Source: WTXA01 sp964415195 (GTDB lineage: Bacteria; Bacillota; TC1). From it: 9,838 nucleotides of DNA. The translations under genes and the position numbers were made by a program. Under the pieces are notes generated by a model, which saw nothing but the letters and a program-made list of their open reading frames with translations, was not told where the DNA came from and did not search any database. Shown here piece after piece: positions 1 through 5,531 of the stretch (positions are counted from its first letter, which is position 1; each line of letters begins with the position of its first letter). Location: NCBI GenBank assembly GCA_964415195.1, contig CAYPYD010000016.1, positions 1-9,838 on the forward strand. The letters are read 5' to 3'.

Positions 1-34
1 TTTTTATTTCACCTACATCAGTTATTGCATTCAA
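1..34 (-). CDS. N-terminal start of a gene, probably fakA/yloV (DAK2-domain fatty acid kinase), cut by the window edge
   Basis: Seventeen bases after the Asp23-family stop, an AGAGGA ribosome-binding site precedes a TTG codon (34-32). From it the minus-strand frame stays open to the window edge, reading M(TTG)-N-A-I-T-D-V-G-E-I-K. An in-frame TAA lies two codons upstream of the TTG, and the nearby ATG reads into a stop after one codon, so TTG is the only start visible. Eleven residues are too few for recognition by sequence. The suggested identity rests on synteny: in many Firmicutes the Asp23-family gene yloU is followed by yloV/fakA, the ATP-binding fatty acid kinase subunit. It would be co-transcribed with the upstream Asp23 gene. 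The start could lie beyond the window if TTG is not used. Confidence 0.42.
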   Translation of the reverse strand, partial: MNAITDVGEIK

Positions 35-51
35 AAATTATATCCTCTTTC

Positions 52-408
52 TTAATTTACTATAGCGATATCGTCTACAAATATATTTACAACCTTATCC
101 ATATGAGGAATATAATGTTCTACAGCATAACTTACTTGATCCATAATATTTTGAGCTATTGCATCAATTTTTCCACCGTAAGCTAAAATTACATGTACGT
201 TTATTTCGCAAACGCCATCTTTATATAATACTTCAATACCTTTGTCGTATTGTTCTTTACCTAAAAACTTTTGAATTCCTTCTTTGAAATTTTTGGAAAC
301 CATACCTACTACACCATAACACTCAACTGCAGCTTTGCCAGCTACTTTACTTACCAGGTTTTCTGAAATATCAATTTTACCCTCTTGTGTTACTTTTAGT
401 TCTACCAT
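52..408 (-). CDS. Asp23/Gls24 family envelope stress protein (YloU-like)
   Basis: This 118-residue protein has the usual length and character of the Asp23/Gls24 (DUF322) family: an N-terminal strand with G-K-I-D-I-S, the segment V-A-G-K-A-A-V-E-C-Y-G-V-V-G-M (about residues 22-36), a central beta region with V-H-V-I-L-A-Y-G-G-K-I, and a C-terminal helix-strand ending V-N-I-F-V-D-D-I. Members are small alpha/beta proteins linked to the cell envelope and alkaline or cell-wall stress in Gram-positive bacteria. The molecular role of the YloU branch is not settled. No signal peptide or membrane segment is visible. The ATG at 408 has a strong GAGGAGG site eight bases upstream. The gene is divergent from rpmB, as yloU is next to rpmB in Bacillus, and probably runs into fakA/yloV. 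An extended -10 promoter lies at 446-454. Confidence 0.9.
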   Translation of the reverse strand: MVELKVTQEGKIDISENLVSKVAGKAAVECYGVVGMVSKNFKEGIQKFLGKEQYDKGIEVLYKDGVCEINVHVILAYGGKIDAIAQNIMDQVSYAVEHYIPHMDKVVNIFVDDIAIVN

Positions 409-445
409 ATCAAATTCCTCCTCATTAGAAACATCTATTTACTAT

Positions 446-474
446 ATTATATCAGATTACCAATAAATTAAAAA
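446..474 (-). promoter_or_regulatory. Promoter of the Asp23-family gene
   Basis: On the minus strand a perfect TATAAT (446-451) is preceded by TGA, making an extended -10 (TGnTATAAT). The -35 position at 17-bp spacing reads TTTTTA (469-474) and is weak, so the extended -10 probably carries the activity. Transcription would start near 440, giving a leader of about 30 bases. Inferred from consensus only. Confidence 0.6.
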
Positions 475-476
475 CC

Positions 477-498
477 TTGAAAATTATATTATTTTCAA
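477..498. repeat. Inverted repeat between the divergent rpmB and Asp23 promoters
   Basis: TTGAAAAT (477-484) and ATTTTCAA (491-498) are perfect 8-bp arms around a 6-bp centre (TATATT). The repeat lies just upstream of both promoters, three bases from the Asp23 -35 position and nine bases from the rpmB -35. It could be an operator shared by both genes. In DNA this AT-rich such a palindrome can also arise by chance, and no regulator is recognised. Confidence 0.35.
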
Positions 499-507
499 AA
501 TATAAAC

Positions 508-536
508 TTGATTTCTTATTTTACATTTGCTATAAT
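508..536 (+). promoter_or_regulatory. rpmB promoter (vegetative sigma factor type)
   Basis: TTGATT (508-513) and TATAAT (531-536) are separated by exactly 17 bp, and the bases before the -10 are TGC, which adds an extended -10 TGn motif. This is close to the sigma-A consensus and suits a highly expressed ribosomal protein gene. Start of transcription is expected near 543, giving a leader of roughly 50 bases that ends in the AGGAGG site. Confidence 0.82.
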
Positions 537-590
537 TTTAGAGTATTGATTTAGATATATTTCGTTTGTGATAGATAGGAGGTGCCAAAT

Positions 591-776
591 ATGGCAAAAT
601 GCGAGATTTGTGGAAAAGGTCAAATGTCTGGAAACAATGTAAGCCACTCTCATGTTAAAACTAAAAGAAAGTGGAATCCAAACATTCAACCAGTAAAAGC
701 TTCAGTAGCTGGAGAATCAAAAAAGCTTAATGTATGCAGTCGTTGCCTACGTTCTGGCAAAGTAGAAAGAGCTTAA
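591..776 (+). CDS. rpmB: 50S ribosomal protein L28 (zinc-binding, C+ form)
   Basis: A 61-residue L28 of normal length for the short Gram-positive form. It begins M-A-K-C-E-I-C-G-K-G and contains the family signature G-N-N-V-S-H-S-H-V-K-T-K-R-K-W-N-P-N (residues 15-31). Two Cys pairs, Cys4/Cys7 and Cys49/Cys52, form the zinc-binding C+ version; many bacteria also carry zinc-free paralogues. The start is ATG 591. The frame can be extended to a GTG at 582, but that codon overlaps the AGGAGG Shine-Dalgarno (577-582), which lies eight bases before ATG 591, so the GTG cannot be the real start. The gene has its own promoter, is divergent from the Asp23-family gene, and ends at the hairpin at 831-856. 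The 54 bases between stop and hairpin hold nothing I recognise. Confidence 0.97.
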   Translation: MAKCEICGKGQMSGNNVSHSHVKTKRKWNPNIQPVKASVAGESKKLNVCSRCLRSGKVERA

Positions 777-830
777 TAGCCAACCTAGTGTTGATTTCTT
801 ACTGGAACAAACATTTAATAAAATAAAAGT

Positions 831-856
831 AAATGAGCAGGAATACCTGCTCATTT
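831..856. terminator. Bidirectional Rho-independent terminator between rpmB and the pnp-side gene
   Basis: A perfect 11-bp stem (AAATGAGCAGG / CCTGCTCATTT) has an AATA loop. On the plus strand it runs into TTATTT, giving a T-rich tail that ends rpmB. On the minus strand it is followed by ACTTTTATTTTATT, also T-rich, and serves the convergent gene whose TAA stop (857-859) abuts the stem. Confidence 0.9.
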
Positions 857-1327
857 TTATTTGTCTGTTATTTTAGGTTCTATTATTTTTTCTGTCGTTA
901 CCTTTATATTTGTTGCTTCCTTTTGTATGATTTCAGGCAGGGTTATATCAATTCTAGTTATAACACCTGCACTATTTCTTATTTCTAATACATTTTCTAC
1001 TCTGCCTGGATTGAAAAACTCAAAGGTAAGCTCAAAAGAATCTCCTTTGCCAAGGCTTGGTTTATTAAATCCATTCAAAGGATAATAAGGTAAATCATTA
1101 TCGTCTATTAACTTTACATAGCTATATGGATCTACATTTTTCCCAGAAAATACACCGGCCATAACTTTAATTTTGGCCTTATTATCTTCCACTGTAGTAC
1201 TTGTCACAGCATACTTTACATCAATTTTCACTTTTTCCTTATTGTCCTTTACCACCAAGACTACTATGGCTAAAACTGACAATATTAATAATAATATTGA
1301 CAATAGAACTATAAGCTTATTTTTCAC
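857..1327 (-). CDS. Small membrane-anchored protein of unknown function, downstream of pnp
   Basis: I do not recognise the family. The 156-residue protein starts M-K-N-K and has one long hydrophobic segment (about residues 4-27, Leu/Val/Ile-rich). The remainder is a polar, probably external domain with alternating strand-like stretches, such as V-K-L-I-D-D-N-D-L-P-Y-Y-P-L (about 72-85) and S-F-E-L-T-F-E-F-F-N-P-G (about 97-108). This pattern suggests an Ig-like beta-sandwich of the kind seen in many uncharacterised Firmicutes anchored proteins. There is no lipobox Cys, so it is likely an uncleaved N-terminal anchor. The start is GTG (1327-1325), with AAGGAG six bases upstream. The pnp stop lies immediately before this Shine-Dalgarno (12-base gap), so it is co-transcribed with pnp and is the last gene before the terminator. 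Confidence 0.8.
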   Translation of the reverse strand: MKNKLIVLLSILLLILSVLAIVVLVVKDNKEKVKIDVKYAVTSTTVEDNKAKIKVMAGVFSGKNVDPYSYVKLIDDNDLPYYPLNGFNKPSLGKGDSFELTFEFFNPGRVENVLEIRNSAGVITRIDITLPEIIQKEATNIKVTTEKIIEPKITDK

Positions 1328-1339
1328 AAGTGACTCCTT

Positions 1340-3499
1340 CTATTCTTGTTCAAGCATAGCATCTTTTCTTGAAAGTTTGAGTCTTCCTTTATCATCAATG
1401 CCCATAGCTTTGACTAGGATTTCGTCTCCTTCTTTAACTATGTCTTCGACTTTGTTTACTCTCTTTACATCAAGTACAGATATATGCACAAGCCCTTCTC
1501 TTCCAGGGTTGCCATAGACACCTTCAATGACTTCTACAAAAGCGCCAAAATCAGTGACTTTTTTAACTTTACCTAGGTAAATTTTACCAATTTCCACAAC
1601 AGCACATATTTTATTGATAATATCAATTGCGCTATCAATAGCTCCTTGGTCAACACCTGCTATTTCTACACGTCCACTATCGTCTATGTTGATACCAACA
1701 CCTGTTTCTTCGATAATCTTCTTGATCATCTTGCCCCCAGGTCCAATAATCTCTCTGATTTTATCTGGATCTACATCCATGGAGATAATCTTTGGTGCAT
1801 ATGGAGATAATAATTCTCTATTTGCATTTAGTGTCTCATTCATAATGTTCATAATATGCATTCTACCAGCTTTAGCATGCTCTAATGCTGTTTCAAGTAT
1901 TTCTCTATTAATACCATCGATTTTTATATCCATTTGTAAGGCTGTTACACCATCTTTAGTACCGGCAACTTTAAAGTCCATGTCGCCTAGATGATCTTCC
2001 ATACCCTGAATATCTGTCAAAATGGCAATTTTGTCGCCTTTTTTAATCAATCCCATAGCAATACCAGATACTTGACCTAGAATTGGAACTCCTGCTGACA
2101 TCAAAGATAGTGAGCTCCCACAAACACTACCCATTGAGGTTGAACCATTAGAGCTTAATGCTTCAGAAACAACCCTCATAACATATGGAAAATCTTCTTG
2201 ACTTGGTAATACTGGAACTAGTGCTCTTTCAGCTAAACTACCGTGTCCTATTTCTCTTCTACCAGGTCCTCTATTAGGTCTTGTTTCACCAACACTATAT
2301 GCTGGGAAATTATAATGATGCATGTATCTTTTAGATGTAATAGTATTTATATCATCAATAATTTGCTCGTCACTATTTGGTCCTAGAGTTACAACACTCA
2401 AAACCTGTGTTTCTCCTCTTGTAAATAATGCAGAACCGTGTGTTCTTGGAAGAACATCAACTTCACACGTTATAGGTCTAACCTGTGTTAATTTTCTATT
2501 ATCAATTCTTATTTGTCTGTCTAACATCAAATCTCTAAAAGCTTCTTTTTCGATGTTTTCAAATTGATCCTTGAACCATCTTAGTAATTCTGGTTTTTCA
2601 GCTAATGCTTCTGCTTTATCAGCGAAGTATTCCTTGATTAATGTATCTTTCATCAAACCAATCTTTTCGTCTCTTGCTTGTTTAGCTAGGTTATCAGTTA
2701 GAATTTCTTCTATGCATTGATTTACTGCAGGAGTAATAAAATTATTGAAGCTTTCAATTGCTTCATTATCTTTTTCCTCTGGTACAAATACAAATTTATC
2801 TTTACATAGACCTAGCTTTTCTGCTTCATTTCTAAAATCAATTATAAAGTCTACTATTCTTTTAATTTCTTCATGTCCAAATAATATTGCTTCTAGCATA
2901 ATATTTTCTGGAACGATCTTTGCTCCAGCTTCAACCATCATTACTGCTTCTTTTGTTCCAGCGACAGTTAGGTTAATTAAAGATGCATCTCTTTGTTCTA
3001 AATTAGGATTAATGATAAATTTACCATCAATATATCCTACTCTAACTGCTCCTATAGGACCATCAAATGGTGCGCTTGATAGGTGTAATGCAGCAGATGC
3101 TGAGTTCATAGCCAGAATATCTGGTTCGTTGTCATCTTCTACTGAAAGTATAGTACAAACTATTTGTATATCATTCTTGTATCCCTCAGGAAATAGTGGT
3201 CTGATTGGTCTGTCTATTAGCCTTGCAGTCAGAATTGATCTTTCTCCAGCTCTGCCTTCTCTTTTAATAAAGCCTCCTGGTATCTTTCCTGCAGCATACA
3301 TTTTTTCTTCTACGTCTACAGTTAATGGAAAAAAGTCCATTCCTTCTCTTGGTTTTTTGGCAACTGAAGCTGCCGCAAGTACTACTGTATCACCATAAGT
3401 GCTTAGTACTGCTCCGTCAGCTAGTTTAGCCATCCTGCCTGTTTCCAGGGTAAAGGTGCTATTACCTAGTTGTATTTTTTTAATTAATGGGTTGTTCAC
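1340..3499 (-). CDS. pnp: Polyribonucleotide nucleotidyltransferase (PNPase)
   Basis: A full-length 719-residue PNPase. It degrades RNA 3' to 5' by phosphorolysis and is a core enzyme of mRNA turnover, acting as a trimer in the cytoplasm. Order of domains: RNase PH domain 1 (about 10-145), linker helices (about 240-325), RNase PH domain 2 (about 328-560) with G-P-G-R-R-E-I-G-H-G (411-420) and E-D-H-L-G-D-M-D-F-K (501-510). There Asp502 and Asp508 match, by spacing, the catalytic Asp pair of the E. coli enzyme. A KH domain follows with the GxxG loop I-I-G-P-G-G-K (584-590), then an S1 domain (about 638-710). The S1 loop V-E-V-I-E-G-V-Y-G-N-P-G-R-E-G-L seems a few residues longer than usual. 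The start is GTG (3499-3497) with GGAGG seven bases upstream. It has a likely promoter at 3553-3581, separate from rpsO. Confidence 0.97.
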   Translation of the reverse strand: MNNPLIKKIQLGNSTFTLETGRMAKLADGAVLSTYGDTVVLAAASVAKKPREGMDFFPLTVDVEEKMYAAGKIPGGFIKREGRAGERSILTARLIDRPIRPLFPEGYKNDIQIVCTILSVEDDNEPDILAMNSASAALHLSSAPFDGPIGAVRVGYIDGKFIINPNLEQRDASLINLTVAGTKEAVMMVEAGAKIVPENIMLEAILFGHEEIKRIVDFIIDFRNEAEKLGLCKDKFVFVPEEKDNEAIESFNNFITPAVNQCIEEILTDNLAKQARDEKIGLMKDTLIKEYFADKAEALAEKPELLRWFKDQFENIEKEAFRDLMLDRQIRIDNRKLTQVRPITCEVDVLPRTHGSALFTRGETQVLSVVTLGPNSDEQIIDDINTITSKRYMHHYNFPAYSVGETRPNRGPGRREIGHGSLAERALVPVLPSQEDFPYVMRVVSEALSSNGSTSMGSVCGSSLSLMSAGVPILGQVSGIAMGLIKKGDKIAILTDIQGMEDHLGDMDFKVAGTKDGVTALQMDIKIDGINREILETALEHAKAGRMHIMNIMNETLNANRELLSPYAPKIISMDVDPDKIREIIGPGGKMIKKIIEETGVGINIDDSGRVEIAGVDQGAIDSAIDIINKICAVVEIGKIYLGKVKKVTDFGAFVEVIEGVYGNPGREGLVHISVLDVKRVNKVEDIVKEGDEILVKAMGIDDKGRLKLSRKDAMLEQE

Positions 3500-3552
3500 T
3501 TGGTTTCCTCCAAATCTTTCTCTTCTATTCTTTCTACTTTTTAATCCCTTTT

Positions 3553-3581
3553 ATTGTATCCTATTTTATAGTTTCAAGCAA
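3553..3581 (-). promoter_or_regulatory. Probable pnp promoter
   Basis: On the minus strand TTGCTT (3576-3581) and TACAAT (3553-3558) are spaced by 17 bp. The -10 matches consensus at five of six bases; the -35 matches only at TTG. Transcription would begin near 3546, about 47 bases before the GTG start. It sits directly after the hairpin at 3585-3616, so pnp need not depend on transcription from rpsO. Confidence 0.55.
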
Positions 3582-3584
3582 TAG

Positions 3585-3616
3585 TTAAGGGAGTAGGCAA
3601 AAACCTACTCCCTTAA
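3585..3616 (-). terminator. Stable 13-bp hairpin after the selenoprotein gene, weak terminator or processing hairpin
   Basis: A perfect 13-bp stem (TTAAGGGAGTAGG / CCTACTCCCTTAA) closes a six-base loop, 20 bases past the stop of the redoxin gene. Neither strand has a clean T-run after the stem (CTATTGCTTG on the minus strand), which is unlike the other two terminators here. It may still end transcription, or may stabilise the 3' end of the mRNA. It ends three bases from the pnp -35. Confidence 0.6.
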
Positions 3617-3636
3617 ACGATAAGTTATATATTTAT

Positions 3637-4098
3637 CTAAATTTCATCAATAATTTTTAATACATCTTTATTTTCTGGTATGTCGGACATAGAGTGTCCA
3701 TAGTAGACAAAACGTGCAAATCCAGTCTTGTCAATTAGGACTTGAGCAGGCATTCTTCCTAACTTAAAAATATTAATCTCCTGTCCATAGGTTTTCAGTA
3801 TGCTGTTCTTAGCATCTGGAATCCCAATAAAATCATAGGAATTACTAATAAAGAATTTGTTGAATGCTTGCTTACTTTCTGGTCCTACAATTATTATTTT
3901 TGTTTCCTTTTTTTCAAACTCATTTTTATCAAGATGCAACTGCATCATATGCTTTTGACAAAAAGGTCAACTAAAACCTCTATTGAAAACTAACAAAACA
4001 TGAAACGAACCAAGATAATCCTTTAAGGATATCCTATTCCCAAGATAATCTTCAACTTCAAAAATCGGTGCTCTTTGATTCATTTCAATTCTTCCCAT
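3637..4098 (-). CDS. Selenocysteine-containing peroxiredoxin-like (redoxin/AhpC-TSA) protein, in-frame TGA = Sec44
   Basis: Seen: from ATG 4098 the frame runs 153 codons to TAG 3637-3639, with one internal TGA (3967-3969, codon 44). Both sides of the TGA belong to one thioredoxin-fold protein. N-terminal side: R-A-P-I-F-E-V-E-D-Y-L-G-N (9-21), then L-L-V-F-N-R-G-F-S (35-43). After the TGA: P-F-C-Q-K-H-M-M-Q-L (45-54), I-I-I-V-G-P-E-S (68-75), G-I-P-D (92-95), K-L-G-R-M-P-A-Q-V-L-I-D-K (112-124, Pro117 likely the cis-Pro) and Y-G-H-S-M-S-D-I-P (133-141). Known: relatives have Cys in an R-G-x-x-C-P-x-C motif at this position, and clostridial UxxC Prx-like selenoproteins exist. Inferred: Sec44 is the catalytic residue, Cys47 its partner, in peroxide or disulfide reduction. 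Support is the SECIS-like hairpin directly downstream. Start: GGGGA precedes ATG 4098; ATG 4083 with GGAAG is an alternative. Starting at ATG 3948 would lose the active site. A TGT-to-TGA pseudogene is less likely. Confidence 0.88.
3923..3969 (-). promoter_or_regulatory. Candidate bacterial SECIS element directing Sec insertion at TGA 3967-3969
   Basis: Two bases after the UGA, UUUUUGUCAA (3955-3964) can pair with UUGAUAAAAA (3923-3932): ten contiguous pairs, one of them G-U. Inside is an 8-base bulge on the 5' side only (3947-3954), a 5-bp upper stem GAUGC/GCAUC (3942-3946 and 3933-3937) and the loop AGUU (3938-3941). The loop begins 25 bases after the UGA and has G followed by U among its first positions. 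This agrees with the general description of bacterial SECIS elements: a hairpin within the coding region just after UGA, with a G/GU in a small apical loop read by SelB. Folded by eye; no energy was computed. Confidence 0.72.
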
Positions 4099-4180
4099 GA
4101 ATTATCCCCATTTCAATTAATCCAACTATATAATATTACAAATTTAATATAACACTAATTAAAATAATATACAACAAAAA

Positions 4181-4208
4181 AGCAAACATGGTATATACCA
4201 TGTTTGCT
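4181..4208 (-). terminator. Rho-independent terminator of rpsO
   Basis: A perfect 28-base palindrome (AGCAAACATGGTA / TACCATGTTTGCT, centre TA) lies 21 bases past the rpsO stop. On the minus strand it is followed by TTTTTGTTG, a typical T-tract. The plus strand has no such run, so it acts on leftward transcription. It isolates the downstream redoxin gene from the rpsO transcript. Confidence 0.92.
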
Positions 4209-4229
4209 CAATTATATAAATTTTATTAA

Positions 4230-4493
4230 TTACTTTCTTAATCCAAGACGTGTGATAATACTTCTGTATCTATCAAAGTCATTCTTTTCTAAGTAATTTA
4301 AGAATCTTCTTCTTTGACCAATAAGCATCATTAATCCTCTAGTAGTATGAAAGTCTTTCTTATGTTCTTTCAAGTGTGTAGTCAAGTAAGATATTCTGTT
4401 AGTTAATAAAGCAATTTGAACCTCTGGAGAACCTGTGTCTCCTTCTTTAGTCTGATATTCAGCTATAATGTCTTTTTTTAGTTTCTTTTCCAT
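4230..4493 (-). CDS. rpsO: 30S ribosomal protein S15
   Basis: An 87-residue S15, within one or two residues of the usual length. Recognisable parts are the start K-K-D-I-I-A-E-Y-Q (6-14), the S15 core G-D-T-G-S-P-E-V-Q-I-A-L-L-T-N-R-I (18-34), H-L-K-E-H-K-K-D-F-H-T-T-R-G-L (40-54) and the C-terminal G-Q-R-R-R-F-L-N-Y-L (59-68). S15 is a primary binder of the 16S rRNA central domain. The ATG at 4493 has AGGAGG seven bases upstream. A 108-base gap separates it from ribF and holds a strong promoter plus a GC-richer leader, so rpsO can be transcribed on its own. A strong terminator follows at 4181-4208. In most Firmicutes pnp comes directly after rpsO; here the redoxin gene lies between them. Confidence 0.97.
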   Translation of the reverse strand: MEKKLKKDIIAEYQTKEGDTGSPEVQIALLTNRISYLTTHLKEHKKDFHTTRGLMMLIGQRRRFLNYLEKNDFDRYRSIITRLGLRK

Positions 4494-4573
4494 AATTGTC
4501 CTCCTAAATAATTTTATCCCTAAAAGCCTCGTCTAAGGTCGGAGATCCTATAACCAAGCCTAAAGTTCACCAT
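4494..4573 (-). promoter_or_regulatory. rpsO 5' leader, candidate S15 autoregulatory RNA
   Basis: The roughly 80-base leader between the predicted start of transcription and the rpsO ATG holds a GC-richer core (about 4513-4562) in AT-rich surroundings. It can form at least two short, mutually exclusive stems: GGUU/GACC and CUC(C)G/CGAG. S15 is known to repress its own mRNA by binding such leaders in several bacteria, including Gram-positives, with differing folds. I cannot match this one to a specific published motif, so the role is an inference. Confidence 0.4.
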
Positions 4574-4578
4574 ATAAT

Positions 4579-4605
4579 ATTATAACAAATATAATTAAAT
4601 TTCAA
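4579..4605 (-). promoter_or_regulatory. rpsO promoter overlapping the ribF stop codon
   Basis: On the minus strand TATAAT (4579-4584) is preceded by TGT, giving a perfect extended -10 (TGnTATAAT). TTGAAA (4600-4605) at the -35 side overlaps the TGA stop of ribF. The spacer is 15 bp, shorter than ideal, which the TGn motif can offset. It would add rpsO transcripts on top of those from the upstream operon. Confidence 0.7.
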
Positions 4606-5531
4606 TACTTAACGATAATATTCTTAGAAACTGAATCAATTGCTCTGATTTTATCAATTTTTAGCTCTTCTATTAAAGCATCAACAGAAGAGAATTTCTG
4701 CACATCCCTTAGATAGTCAATAAAATATACACCAACTATTTCATCATATATATCAGCATCAAAATCAAATAAGTTAACTTCAACAACAAGTTGTTTCTCA
4801 CGCTCATTAAACGTTGGTTGAAAGCCTACATTGCAAAATCCTGCATATTCTGAGCCTCTAACAGCAGCTAAAATACTATAGACTCCTGGTTTAGGTAAAA
4901 GTTTATCGGTATCAACCAACAAGTTCGCTGTTGGATAACCAATTTTTCTACCAACTCCATGACCCTTAACCACCTTGCCTTCAAGATAATAAAGTCGTCC
5001 GAGAAATTCATTTGCCTCTTTTATTCTACCTTCAGTAATAAATTTCCTAATGTGTGATGAACTAACTACCTTATGACTAATCTTAAATGCAGGTATAATC
5101 ACTGAATTAAATCCAAACTTTAGACTTGAGTTAGTTAGATCAGAACTATTCCCACTTGCACCTTTTCCAAAATGGTAGTTATATCCTACTACCACATTTT
5201 TTACATGCAGTTTTTTTACCAGAACATTCTCAATAAAGTCATCCTTACTCATTCCAGCAAATTCCTTGTTAAAATCAATAATAACTACTCCATCAACTCC
5301 TAGGTTTTTAAAACAAGCAAGTTTTTCTTTGAATGTTTGCAATCTTTTAAACATTGGTTGTTTCTTAGATAAAGGGTGTGGTTCAAATGTAATAATTACA
5401 ACCATACCACCTAACTTTAAGCCAGACTTGATTAATTCAAGATGACCAAGATGCAAACCATCGAAATTACCTAATATTGCGGTAATTTCACCTTCTAGAT
5501 TATATTCATCTATTCCATTAAAGATAACCAT
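4602..5531 (-). CDS. ribF: Bifunctional riboflavin kinase / FMN adenylyltransferase (FAD synthetase)
   Basis: A complete 309-residue RibF (RibC of Bacillus). It makes FMN from riboflavin and ATP, then FAD from FMN and ATP. The N-terminal adenylyltransferase domain (about 1-165) shows the nucleotidyltransferase motif G-N-F-D-G-L-H-L-G-H (21-30), Y-H-F-G-K-G-A-S-G-N (119-128) and S-S-S-H-I-R (157-162). The C-terminal kinase domain (about 183-300) has G-R-K-I-G-Y-P-T-A-N-L (194-204), G-V-Y (216-218), N-V-G-F-Q-P-T-F (234-241) and Glu251 in E-V-N-L-F-D-F-D, the usual catalytic Glu position. Its ATG overlaps the truB TAA by one base (TAATG), so translation is probably coupled. No FMN riboswitch is visible in front of it, as expected for this operon position. 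Confidence 0.97.
   Translation of the reverse strand: MVIFNGIDEYNLEGEITAILGNFDGLHLGHLELIKSGLKLGGMVVIITFEPHPLSKKQPMFKRLQTFKEKLACFKNLGVDGVVIIDFNKEFAGMSKDDFIENVLVKKLHVKNVVVGYNYHFGKGASGNSSDLTNSSLKFGFNSVIIPAFKISHKVVSSSHIRKFITEGRIKEANEFLGRLYYLEGKVVKGHGVGRKIGYPTANLLVDTDKLLPKPGVYSILAAVRGSEYAGFCNVGFQPTFNEREKQLVVEVNLFDFDADIYDEIVGVYFIDYLRDVQKFSSVDALIEELKIDKIRAIDSVSKNIIVKY

Noticed and set aside
582..590. GTG 582 as the rpmB start, adding M-P-N
   Set aside because: This GTG overlaps the AGGAGG ribosome-binding site that serves ATG 591; L28 begins M-A-K-C.
2745..3398. A 217-codon plus-strand open frame inside pnp
   Set aside because: It is the antisense shadow of a highly conserved enzyme, Ser/Ile/Leu-rich with no recognisable domain and no ribosome-binding site. 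Other plus-strand frames inside pnp, truB, nrnA and infB are rejected for the same reason.
3637..3948. A stand-alone 103-residue protein starting at ATG 3948
   Set aside because: It would lack the thioredoxin-fold N-terminus and the active site, and no Shine-Dalgarno precedes that ATG (the bases before it read CAAAAGCAT). The upstream frame encodes exactly the missing part.
3637..4098. Redoxin gene read as a pseudogene broken by a nonsense mutation
   Set aside because: A random stop would rarely fall on the one catalytic Cys codon, the rest of the frame is intact, and a SECIS-like hairpin follows at the expected distance. Kept as the less likely alternative.
4126..4140. Imperfect palindrome (TGTAATATTATA) before the selenoprotein gene as a PerR/Fur-type box
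   Set aside because: It matches in part only, and palindromes of this sort are frequent in such AT-rich DNA. No convincing -35/-10 pair could be set around it either.
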